This document shows positions 1 to 5,034 of a stretch of DNA of 5,134 nt, in pieces. The stretch's first letter is position 1; each line of letters begins with the position of its first letter. The notes beneath the pieces were generated by a model that was not told where the DNA came from, ran no database searches, and saw nothing but the letters and a program-made list of their open reading frames with translations. This DNA is from an uncultured Coriobacteriaceae bacterium. GTDB taxonomy: Bacteria; Actinomycetota; Coriobacteriia; Coriobacteriales; UMGS124. The DNA is taken from NCBI GenBank assembly GCA_902783515.1, contig CACZRK010000285.1, positions 1 through 5,134 on the forward strand, in the 5' to 3' direction. A program made the translations under genes and the position numbers.

Positions 1-105
1 CCGCCCGCGCGGGCGAGCCTGCGGGCGCTCCTCGCGGCGGCGAGCCGCATGCGAAGGCGGGACGACCCCCGCCTCGGAGAGTCGCCCCGCCCCGTTCGTC
101 ACGCC

Positions 106-126
106 ATGCGCGTCATATGCGCGTCA
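106..126. repeat. Two tandem copies of an 11-bp unit, ATGCGCGTCA(T)
   Basis: ATGCGCGTCA occurs at 106-115 and again at 117-126, so the copies are spaced 11 bp, about one helical turn. A looser relative (GGTGCGTC) follows at 129-136. The spacing would suit adjacent binding of a regulator to one face of the DNA, but no promoter is evident beside it. It could also be a chance repeat in GC-rich intergenic sequence. Confidence 0.5.
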
Positions 127-141
127 CAGGTGCGTCGCCCT

Positions 142-161
142 CGCGGGCGCCGCGGCCCGCG
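142..161 (-). terminator. GC hairpin just after the binding-protein stop codon, possible terminator
   Basis: CGCGGGC (142-148) is perfectly complementary to GCCCGCG (155-161), giving a 7-bp all-GC stem with a six-base loop. On the minus-strand transcript the hairpin begins ten bases after the TAG of the binding-protein gene, a typical terminator position. The U tract of a canonical intrinsic terminator is missing, so it may be a non-canonical terminator, a 3'-end stabilising structure, or background pairing in GC-rich DNA. Confidence 0.3.
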
Positions 162-171
162 CTCGCGGACC

Positions 172-1146
172 CTAGTCCTTGCTCGCGGACGCGCTGTCGG
201 CCTTAGAGGACGCCGCCTTGCTGTCGGCCTTGGAGGACGCGGCCTTGTCGACGGTCTTGGAGGACGCGACGACGTCGGCGCCGCCGATCCACTTCTCCTT
301 GAGCTCGTCCATGGTGCCGTCGGACTCCATGTCGGCGAGCGCCTTGTTGATGGCGGTGGTCAGCGCCTTGTTGTTCTTGTTGACGATGATGCCGTACTGC
401 TCGCCCGTCGCGATGACGTCCAGGATCTCGCAGTCGGTGTACTCGTTGGCGATCTGGTTGCGGGCGACCGGCTCGTCGTAGACGACGGCGGTCACCTGGC
501 CGGTGCGCAGCGCGGCGAGGCACTCGACGGTGGTGTCGAACGGCGTGTACGCGCTGTCCTTCAGGTTCTCCTTGATCCACGCCTCGCCGGTGGAGCCGGA
601 CTGGGCGCCCACGGGCTTGCCGTCGATGTCGTCGCGCGAGGCGATGCCGCCGTCCGTCACGGCGTCCTTCATCACGACGATCGCGAGGTTGGAGTCGTAG
701 TACGGGTCGGAGAAGTCAACCTGCTCGGCGCGGTCGTCGTCGATCGTGATGGAGCTGATGGACACGTCCATCTTCGTGCCGGCCGCCACCTGCGTCACGA
801 GCGTGTCAAAGCTCTGAGCGGGCAGGAAGTTGCACTCCAGGCCCAGGCGGTCGCAGATCTCGCTCATGACGCCGTAGTCAAAGCCGACGATCTTGTCGCC
901 GTCCTGGTACTCCATGGGCGGGTAGTCGGGCGAGCAGCCGATGGTGAGCTTGCCGGGCTCCACCAGCTTGTACTCGCTGGCGGAGCTGGCGCTCGCGGCG
1001 GCGCCGGAGGACGCGGTGCCCGAGCCGCCCGTGGACCCACCGGTCGAGCCGGTGCTGCCGCAGCCGGCCATGGCGATGACGGCCGGAGCGGCCGCGAGCG
1101 CGGCGCCGAGCGAGATGACGAAGTTCCTCCTGGTGTACTGGGGCAT
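172..1146 (-). CDS. Amino-acid ABC transporter substrate-binding lipoprotein (SBP family 3)
   Basis: This is the extracytoplasmic binding component of a polar-amino-acid ABC importer (324 aa). Residues 5-8 (TRRN, then FV) give a twin-arginine-like motif. A hydrophobic stretch follows and then the lipobox MAGC, with Cys29 as the predicted lipid-modified residue. Residues 30-58 are a Ser/Gly/Ala-rich linker to the binding domain, about 66-288. Family hallmarks are visible: SPDYPPMEY (72-80), the AAGTKMDVSISSITI segment, R139 followed by VDFSDPYY, GAQSGSTGEAW (180-190) and D224 in VVYDEP. R139 and D224 align with the arginine and aspartate that clamp the alpha-carboxyl and alpha-amino groups in GlnH/HisJ-type proteins, which supports an amino-acid ligand; side-chain specificity cannot be read. 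The tail (292-324) is a Lys/Ala/Ser repeat absent from most relatives. The ATG has AGAAGGA six bases upstream. The gene has its own promoter candidate, and no permease or ATPase gene is adjacent in the window. Confidence 0.93.
   Translation of the reverse strand: MPQYTRRNFVISLGAALAAAPAVIAMAGCGSTGSTGGSTGGSGTASSGAAASASSASEYKLVEPGKLTIGCSPDYPPMEYQDGDKIVGFDYGVMSEICDRLGLECNFLPAQSFDTLVTQVAAGTKMDVSISSITIDDDRAEQVDFSDPYYDSNLAIVVMKDAVTDGGIASRDDIDGKPVGAQSGSTGEAWIKENLKDSAYTPFDTTVECLAALRTGQVTAVVYDEPVARNQIANEYTDCEILDVIATGEQYGIIVNKNNKALTTAINKALADMESDGTMDELKEKWIGGADVVASSKTVDKAASSKADSKAASSKADSASASKD
193..273 (-). repeat. 27-bp in-frame tandem repeat coding the binding protein's tail
   Basis: Two 27-bp copies (220-246 and 193-219) differ at only two positions and each encodes KAASSKADS. 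A third, degenerate copy (247-273) encodes VVASSKTVD, and the final residues ASASKD look like a partial fourth. The array forms a hydrophilic, lysine-rich, probably disordered C-terminal extension after the folded domain. Such arrays can change copy number by replication slippage without breaking the frame. Confidence 0.9.
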
Positions 1147-1152
1147 GTCGGT

Positions 1153-1159
1153 TCCTTCT
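1153..1159 (-). promoter_or_regulatory. Ribosome binding site of the binding-protein gene
   Basis: The minus strand reads AGAAGGA six bases before the ATG at 1146. This purine-rich site supports that start, which also places the twin-arginine and lipobox signals at a normal distance from the N-terminus. Confidence 0.75.
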
Positions 1160-1200
1160 CTCTTTCAGGTCTCACGTTAGTCGCGTCCGCTCGCGTCGCG

Positions 1201-1260
1201 CGCCACGCGGGGTGGCGGGCGGTCGGGCGGCCGCCGCGCGTCGCACGCCCTCTGCGGCGG
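1201..1260 (-). other. Two GC hairpins in the 5' leader of the binding-protein gene
   Basis: CGCCAC/GTGGCG (1201-1206 and 1212-1217) forms a 6-bp stem with a five-base loop. CCGCCGC/GCGGCGG (1231-1237 and 1254-1260) forms a 7-bp stem, and inside it GCGT/ACGC (1238-1241, 1245-1248) adds four pairs with a five-base bulge. Both fall within the roughly 130-base leader predicted from the promoter at 1285-1313. They do not cover the ribosome binding site. They match no riboswitch or T-box that I recognise and may simply reflect GC-rich sequence. Confidence 0.35.
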
Positions 1261-1268
1261 CGCGTCGC

Positions 1269-1278
1269 GTGCTGGCAC
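1269..1278. promoter_or_regulatory. Inverted repeat GTGC-TG-GCAC at the predicted transcription start
   Basis: A 4+4 bp inverted repeat with a two-base centre lies directly downstream of the -10 box of the binding-protein promoter, about where transcription would begin. That position suits a repressor operator, but the palindrome is short and could be chance. Confidence 0.25.
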
Positions 1279-1284
1279 AAGCGC

Positions 1285-1313
1285 ATGATAGGCTCCCCCG
1301 CGCCGCGCAACAA
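1285..1313 (-). promoter_or_regulatory. Sigma-A-type promoter candidate for the binding-protein gene
   Basis: On the minus strand, TTGTTG (1308-1313) and TATCAT (1285-1290) are separated by exactly 17 bases. The -10 box matches consensus at five of six positions and the -35 keeps the key TTG. Transcription would start near 1278 and leave a leader of about 130 bases. The promoter lies after the stop of the upstream methyltransferase gene, which argues that the binding protein is separately expressed. Confidence 0.6.
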
Positions 1314-1344
1314 GCGCTCGGCCGCGTGCGCATGCCCTTCGGGT

Positions 1345-1365
1345 CGCCGCCGGGCCTGAGCGGCG
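1345..1365 (-). terminator. Weak hairpin after the methyltransferase gene, possible operon terminator
   Basis: CGCCGC (1345-1350) pairs with GCGGCG (1360-1365) across a nine-base loop, beginning 16 bases after the TAG at 1382-1384. There is no U tract. This is the only stem of note between the operon end and the next promoter, so termination here may be factor-dependent. Confidence 0.2.
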
Positions 1366-1381
1366 CGCCGACGCCCCGGGC

Positions 1382-2236
1382 TTAGCGCGCCTCGCCGCGC
1401 GAGCGCCCCTTGCGCTCAAGGTTGCGCAGGTTGCGCACGGACGCCTCCATGCCGTACGGCACGTACCCCATGCCCTCCAGGTCGCTCGGCAGGTAGTCCA
1501 CCAGGCTGAGCGACGCCGTCTGCTCCCAGCTCTCGGGCCGCGGGCCGGGCACGGCGTCGATCGCGTAGACGGTCGCCCCCTGCGCGCACAGCCGCTCCTC
1601 GTACTCGGTGACCGGCGCCTCGGGTCGCTCGGCGCGCGCGTCGTCGGAGCGCCACGTGACCTCGTAGCCGGCCAGCGCGAGCTGCGTGAGCGTGAACTCG
1701 CGGAACGGGAGGCTGTCCGTGCGGAAGCTCACCGTGCCGCCGGGGGCGAGCACGTCCCGGTACGCCATGAGGTGCTCGACGCTCGTGAGCCGGCGCGCGG
1801 CGTCGCGCTTGCGCGGGTAGGGCGTCGAGAAGTTCAGGTGGATCCTCGCGAGCTCGCCCGGCGCGAAGAACGACGTGACCGCCATGCCGGCGCCCGGCGC
1901 GAACACGGCGTTGCGCACGCCCGCCTCGGTCGCGTACTGCGCGGCGCGAGCGATGCAGTACGGCTCGCCGTCCACGCCCACGAAGAGCACGTCGGGCTCG
2001 CGACGGGCGGACTCGATCACGAAGGCGCCCTTGCCGCAGCCCAGGTCAAGCCGCACCTCGCGGTAGCGCGGGAGCACGTCGGCGGAGGCGCCCGGGTCGC
2101 CGAACGGCAGCGGGTGGCACGCCCGCGCCCAGTCGCCGCGCAGGTGGCGCGGGCAGACCTCGATGATGTCCGCGTAGCGCTCCAGGCGCTCCTCCAGCAC
2201 GAAGCCCTTCGGCAGGCGCGCGTGCATGCCGTGCAT
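1382..2236 (-). CDS. trmB: TrmB-like tRNA (guanine-N7)-methyltransferase with diverged motif and C-terminal extension
   Basis: TrmB uses S-adenosylmethionine to make m7G46 in the variable loop of tRNA. This 284-aa protein has the SAM-binding glycine loop DLGCGKG (64-70), the acidic residue ending beta-2 (VGVD, D89), a TrmB-type LNFSTPYPRKRDAARRLT segment (134-151), FRTD with D174, and TEYEE (210-214). Order and spacing match TrmB throughout. Two positions depart from the family: NFSDPWPKKRH-type enzymes have Asp where this has T138, and His where this has D145. By alignment these are E. coli Asp144 and His151, residues regarded as important for activity. The Asp of the usual GDA motif is also replaced (A116). 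About 50 residues follow the normal end and finish in an Arg/Lys-rich stretch. The start abuts the upstream stop, with GGGAGGG seven bases before the ATG; Met4 is an alternative start. Fold and SAM binding are convincing; the exact reaction is less certain. Confidence 0.82.
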   Translation of the reverse strand: MHGMHARLPKGFVLEERLERYADIIEVCPRHLRGDWARACHPLPFGDPGASADVLPRYREVRLDLGCGKGAFVIESARREPDVLFVGVDGEPYCIARAAQYATEAGVRNAVFAPGAGMAVTSFFAPGELARIHLNFSTPYPRKRDAARRLTSVEHLMAYRDVLAPGGTVSFRTDSLPFREFTLTQLALAGYEVTWRSDDARAERPEAPVTEYEERLCAQGATVYAIDAVPGPRPESWEQTASLSLVDYLPSDLEGMGYVPYGMEASVRNLRNLERKGRSRGEAR

Positions 2237-3040
2237 CTAGTGACCCTCCCCCTTCAGGAACGCCTCCGCGGCGCGCGGGGCGCCCGCCAGGACCGAGACG
2301 CGGTCGGCGTACGTGAGCGGCGCGCCCTCCATCGTGCCGACCCAGGCGCCGCACTCGCGGGCCACGAGCGCGCCGGCGGCGAAGTCCCAGGGCGCCAGGC
2401 TCATCTCAAAGAAGAGGCCGTAGCGGCCGTCGGCCACGTAGCAGCAGTCGCAGGCGGCCGACCCGTCGCGGCGGATGTCGTTGAACTCGCGCGCGCGACG
2501 CGCCAGCAGGTCCATCGTGCGCTGATAGAGGTCCGGGAAGTAGGGCGACGACCCCACGCACACGAGCGCGTCGGCGAGCTGGACGTCCTCCACCTGCGGC
2601 AGCGCGACGCCGTTGCGGGTGGCGCCGTGCCCCGCCGCGGCGGCGTAGCACTCGTCGGAGAACGGTTCGTACACCACGCCCAAGACCGGGTCCGCGCCGT
2701 CCACGAGCCCGACCGACACCGCGCTCACCCCCGTGCCGTGCACGAAGTTCGCGGTGCCGTCGATGGGGTCTATGACGAAGCGCACACCGTCGCGCTGGCT
2801 GAGCTCGCCGCCCTCCTCGCACAAAAAGCCGACGCCCGGGAAGTCCGCCGCGAGCGCGGCGACCAGGCGGTCCTGCACCGCCCGGTCGTAGGCGGTCACC
2901 ATGTCGCGGCGGCTCGTCTTGAGCCGCGTGCCGAGGTGCGCGCGGTCCGCCTGCGTCATGAGGCGCGCCGCGTCGCGCACGATCCGCTCGACGCGCGCGA
3001 GGTCGTCACGCGCGTCGCCCCTCGTCAGTCCCGCTGTCAT
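2237..3040 (-). CDS. Inositol monophosphatase family protein
   Basis: This is a Mg2+-dependent phosphomonoesterase of the IMPase/SuhB/CysQ fold (267 aa, normal length). The metal-binding signatures are intact: CEEGGE (E75/E76), DPIDGTANF (91-99, with D91 and D94) and APWDFAAG (216-223, D219). Supporting blocks are DMVTAYD (46-52), RRDGSAA (190-196) and the late ECGAWVG, equivalent to the usual EAGG. In RYGLFFE a glycine sits where many relatives have the aspartate of G-x-x-D-x-Y/F. The substrate could be inositol-1-phosphate, another sugar phosphate, a nucleotide phosphate (pAp) or fructose bisphosphate; the sequence does not decide, so no symbol is given. The ATG has AAGGGGG 11 bases upstream and AGGG three bases upstream, neither ideal. 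It is the middle gene of the operon: 58 bases after the kinase and zero bases before the methyltransferase, whose ribosome binding site lies in this gene's last codons. Confidence 0.92.
   Translation of the reverse strand: MTAGLTRGDARDDLARVERIVRDAARLMTQADRAHLGTRLKTSRRDMVTAYDRAVQDRLVAALAADFPGVGFLCEEGGELSQRDGVRFVIDPIDGTANFVHGTGVSAVSVGLVDGADPVLGVVYEPFSDECYAAAAGHGATRNGVALPQVEDVQLADALVCVGSSPYFPDLYQRTMDLLARRAREFNDIRRDGSAACDCCYVADGRYGLFFEMSLAPWDFAAGALVARECGAWVGTMEGAPLTYADRVSVLAGAPRAAEAFLKGEGH
2244..2250 (-). promoter_or_regulatory. Ribosome binding site of the methyltransferase inside the phosphatase's last codons
   Basis: The phosphatase ends Lys-Gly-Glu-Gly-His-stop, and those codons contain GGGAGGG seven bases before the downstream ATG. 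Stop and start are contiguous (TAG then ATG). Ribosomes terminating on the phosphatase would be in position to reinitiate, so translation of the two genes is probably coupled. Confidence 0.75.
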
Positions 3041-3098
3041 CGACCCTGAGGCCCCCTTCGTGTCGTCATCGCGCGAGCCGCGCCCGTCCGCGCCCTAC

Positions 3099-4853
3099 CT
3101 ACGGGCGGTGCCGGCGCCTGCCGCGCCTGATGTCCACCAGCGTGTAGGCCGCCAGCGCGAGCCCGCTCGCGAAGCCTACCAGCCCGAGCAGCGGAACGCC
3201 AAGGATTCGGGGCTGCAGGCTCGTCGCACACAGGATGCACGAACCGACGAACAGCCCCGCCGCCATGATCGCGTAGGAGAACTGGCGCGCGACCGAGGTG
3301 AGCTCGCGACGGAATCCCTGGTCGATGCCCATGTTCGCCTCCAGGCGCACCTGGCCGCGCTGGAGCATCTCCAGCGTCTCGGTGATGCGCGAGGGCATGG
3401 CGGCCATCGCCTGGACGCTGTCGGCGCTGGACGTGGCGAGCTCGCGGAGGTAGTCGCTCACCTCGCGGGCGTCCACGCTCTCGCCGATGTACGTCGTGAG
3501 GACGCGCATGATGCTCACCTTGTCGGAGATGAGGCGGATCGTCCCCTCCAGCGTCACCAGGCCGCGCCCGAGCATCGTGACGCCGGGCGGCAGCTCAAAG
3601 CCGCACGAGCGCATCGTGGCGGACAGGTCGTTCATGAAGCCCGCGGTGTCAAAGCCCTGCAGGTCGGAGCTCAGGTACGTCGCGAGCAGCGAGTCGCAGG
3701 CGTCCAGCATGCCGGCGTGGTCCACGGCGCCGCTCGGGCGCACCATCTGCATGAGGTGGCGCTTCAGGGAGAACGAGTCGCGCTTGCCGACGTCCATGAT
3801 GATGCGGCGCAGCGTCGCGCGGTCGCGGCTGGAGAGCTCGCCCATCAGGCCGAAGTCGATCCACTCGACGACGACCCCGGGGTCGCCCGGGTCGCCGTTG
3901 TCGGCGCCGCCCGCCTCCGCGCGCTCCTCGCCCTGAGTCTCGCCCGCCGCATCGCCTCGCGCCGCATCGCCCTGCGCGCCGCCCGCCTCCGCGCGCCGCA
4001 GCAGGATGTTGCCCGCGTGCGGGTCGGCGTGAAAGAAGCCGTCGTCCAGCATCTGGCACAGGTAGTTGTGCGCGATGCGGTAGCCCAGGTCCTCGCGCTG
4101 GCGGTCCGTGAGCGCGCCCAGCAGCGCGGCGTCGTCGGCGCGGGCGCCCGTCGCGAAGTCCATCGTGAGGATCGCGTGCGTGCTGTAGCGGGCGTAGCAG
4201 CGCGGGGAGGTGATCCCGGGGCGGTCGTGGTTGTTGCGCCAGAAGCGGTCAACGTTGCGCTCCTCGTTGGCGAAGTCCAGCTCCTGCAGCGAGGTGCGCT
4301 CCAGCTCGTCGACGAGCGCCTTGAACGAGAGGCCGCCGTCGTCCTGGCTCAGGTACTCGTAGAGGTCCACGACGTGGCGCATGAGGGCCAGGTCGCTCGC
4401 CACGCGCTCCACGACGCCCGGCCGCTGCACCTTGACCGCCACGACCGCCCCGTTCTCGCGCAGCGTCGCGCGGTGCACCTGGGCGACCGACGCCGAGCCG
4501 AGCGCGTGGTCGTCAAACGACGCGAACAGCTCGTCAACCGGGCGCCCGAGCTCGGCCTCCACGCGCTCGCGCACGACCTCGGCCGGCATGGGGCTCACGT
4601 TCGCGCGCAGGGCGGCAAAGGCGTCGCAGTACTCCTTGGGGAGCATGTCGGGGTGGCCCGAGGCGATCTGCCCGAGCTTCACGAACGTCGTCCCGAGGTC
4701 CTCCAGGATGGCGACGGCCTTCTCGGGCGTCAGGCCGGCGCGTATGTCGTGGCGCCGCAGGATCCCGACGATCTCCGCCAGCCGCGCCGCGCTGGACTCG
4801 TCGCCCCGCCCGCGCCTGGCCGCGCGCCGCACCGCGTCCCTCACGTCCGCCAT
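3099..4853 (-). CDS. AarF/UbiB/ABC1-family atypical protein kinase-like membrane protein
   Basis: This 584-aa protein belongs to the ABC1/ADCK/UbiB atypical kinase family, whose members bind ATP and support quinone or isoprenoid-lipid metabolism. Motifs in order: KLGQ (59-62, the KxGQ motif), the Ala-rich loop GSASVAQVH (119-127), lysine K141 in VAVKVQRPGV, ELDFANEERN (191-200), catalytic loop HADPHAGN (275-282) and WIDFG (331-335). Two hydrophobic segments near 525-547 and 551-575 form the usual C-terminal membrane hairpin, followed by a basic tail. Oddities: about 33 extra Ala/Gly/Asp/Glu residues between the catalytic loop and DFG, HPGN changed to HAGN, and SGHPD where STRPD is common after KxGQ. 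The ATG has a strong AGGAGG eight bases upstream. It is first in the operon. Coriobacteriia are not expected to make ubiquinone, so if that placement is right a menaquinone or other lipid role is likelier; the substrate is unknown. Confidence 0.92.
   Translation of the reverse strand: MADVRDAVRRAARRGRGDESSAARLAEIVGILRRHDIRAGLTPEKAVAILEDLGTTFVKLGQIASGHPDMLPKEYCDAFAALRANVSPMPAEVVRERVEAELGRPVDELFASFDDHALGSASVAQVHRATLRENGAVVAVKVQRPGVVERVASDLALMRHVVDLYEYLSQDDGGLSFKALVDELERTSLQELDFANEERNVDRFWRNNHDRPGITSPRCYARYSTHAILTMDFATGARADDAALLGALTDRQREDLGYRIAHNYLCQMLDDGFFHADPHAGNILLRRAEAGGAQGDAARGDAAGETQGEERAEAGGADNGDPGDPGVVVEWIDFGLMGELSSRDRATLRRIIMDVGKRDSFSLKRHLMQMVRPSGAVDHAGMLDACDSLLATYLSSDLQGFDTAGFMNDLSATMRSCGFELPPGVTMLGRGLVTLEGTIRLISDKVSIMRVLTTYIGESVDAREVSDYLRELATSSADSVQAMAAMPSRITETLEMLQRGQVRLEANMGIDQGFRRELTSVARQFSYAIMAAGLFVGSCILCATSLQPRILGVPLLGLVGFASGLALAAYTLVDIRRGRRRHRP
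3904..3996 (-). repeat. In-frame direct repeats coding the kinase insert
   Basis: A perfect 21-bp direct repeat lies at 3904-3924 and 3976-3996, offset by 72 bp (24 codons), and encodes RAEAGGA twice. Between the copies an 11-bp repeat at 3946-3956 and 3961-3971 (15-bp offset) encodes GDAARGDAAG. All offsets are multiples of three. The region corresponds to the low-complexity insert at about residues 287-325, between the catalytic loop and DFG motif, which suggests growth by in-frame duplication. Confidence 0.85.
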
Positions 4854-4859
4854 GCCGAA

Positions 4860-4868
4860 TCCCTCCTC
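4860..4868 (-). promoter_or_regulatory. Strong ribosome binding site of the kinase gene
   Basis: The minus strand reads GAGGAGGGA; its AGGAGG core (4862-4867) is eight bases before the ATG at 4853. It is the best Shine-Dalgarno match in the window and fixes the kinase start, although this leaves a shorter N-terminus than in many family members. Confidence 0.85.
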
Positions 4869-4879
4869 GCTCGCGCCGT

Positions 4880-4919
4880 CCGGGCGCGTCGGCGCGGCTC
4901 ACCCCGCACGCGCGCCCGG
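4880..4919 (-). other. Two-tier GC hairpin in the kinase operon leader
   Basis: CCGGGCGCG (4880-4888) is perfectly complementary to CGCGCCCGG (4911-4919). An inner GCGG/CCGC stem (4894-4897, 4904-4907) lies within the loop. The structure sits about 11 bases upstream of the ribosome binding site on the transcript. No U run follows, so it is not a standard intrinsic terminator. It could protect the 5' end or shape the leader, or be incidental in GC-rich sequence. Confidence 0.4.
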
Positions 4920-4964
4920 CGGCATCACTCAGATACCACATTCGGCGCGGATGCGTCGATGTGC

Positions 4965-4994
4965 TTGCGTCTACAATGGCCAGAACCATATAAG
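4965..4994 (+). promoter_or_regulatory. Possible rightward promoter
   Basis: TTGCGT (4965-4970) and TATAAG (4989-4994) are spaced 18 bases apart on the plus strand. The -10 matches five of six consensus positions; the -35 matches only TTG. It would drive a gene reading off the right edge. Confidence 0.35.
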
Positions 4995-5005
4995 AGCGCT
5001 GGCGT

Positions 5006-5034
5006 ATGAGAACAGGTCCCGGCCGTGCGGTCAA
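5006..5034 (-). promoter_or_regulatory. Promoter candidate for the kinase-phosphatase-methyltransferase operon
   Basis: On the minus strand, TTGACC (5029-5034, five of six) and TCTCAT (5006-5011, four of six) are separated by 17 bases. Transcription would begin near 5000, giving a leader of about 145 bases that includes the hairpin at 4880-4919. The -10 lacks the important second-position A, so it is only a moderate promoter. Confidence 0.4.

Larger units (their letters stand above)
1..171. other. Intergenic region left of the binding-protein gene
   Basis: No supported gene lies here. The minus-strand ATG at 48-50 stays open to the window edge, but it has no Shine-Dalgarno sequence and too few codons to judge. 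The stretch is rich in GC self-complementarity: a perfect 14-bp palindrome at 2-15, a 7-bp stem at 55-61/68-74 with a six-base loop, the hairpin at 142-161, and an 11-bp tandem repeat at 106-126. None of the stems is followed by a T run on either strand. If the binding-protein gene is the first gene of a transporter operon, its partners would have to start at or beyond the left edge. Confidence 0.6.

Noticed and set aside
1..50. Minus-strand ATG at 48-50 open to the left edge
   Set aside because: No ribosome binding site at a suitable distance, only sixteen codons visible, and the Arg/Ala-rich translation is what non-coding GC-rich DNA would give.
1147..1278. Riboswitch or T-box in the binding-protein leader
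   Set aside because: Hairpins are present, but I see no T-box sequence, no terminator/antiterminator pair with a U tract and no known aptamer core.
49..1359. 436-codon open frame on the plus strand across the binding-protein gene
   Set aside because: Composition is a low-complexity Arg/Gly/Val/Leu shadow. It has no ribosome binding site and lies opposite a gene with a complete lipoprotein signal and SBP-3 motifs.
1772..3049. 425-codon open frame on the plus strand across the methyltransferase and phosphatase genes
   Set aside because: It is antisense to two genes with intact family motifs, and the translation is repetitive Arg/Ala/Val/His sequence.
3037..3069. Ten-codon minus-strand frame (MTTRRGPQGR) ending in a TGA that overlaps the phosphatase ATG
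   Set aside because: The overlap resembles a coupled leader peptide, but there is no Shine-Dalgarno sequence before its ATG, and such short frames are common by chance.
2901..5009. 702-codon open frame on the plus strand, antisense to the kinase and part of the phosphatase
   Set aside because: The minus strand encodes clear kinase and phosphatase motifs over the same bases. The plus translation is Arg/Ala/Val/His-rich without any recognisable domain, as expected from the antisense of GC-rich coding DNA where stop codons are rare.
4534..5034. 166-codon minus-strand frame overlapping the kinase start
   Set aside because: It runs out of frame through the N-terminal part of the kinase, ends in Arg/Gly-rich sequence and crosses the predicted leader. 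The kinase frame has the strong ribosome binding site and the motifs.
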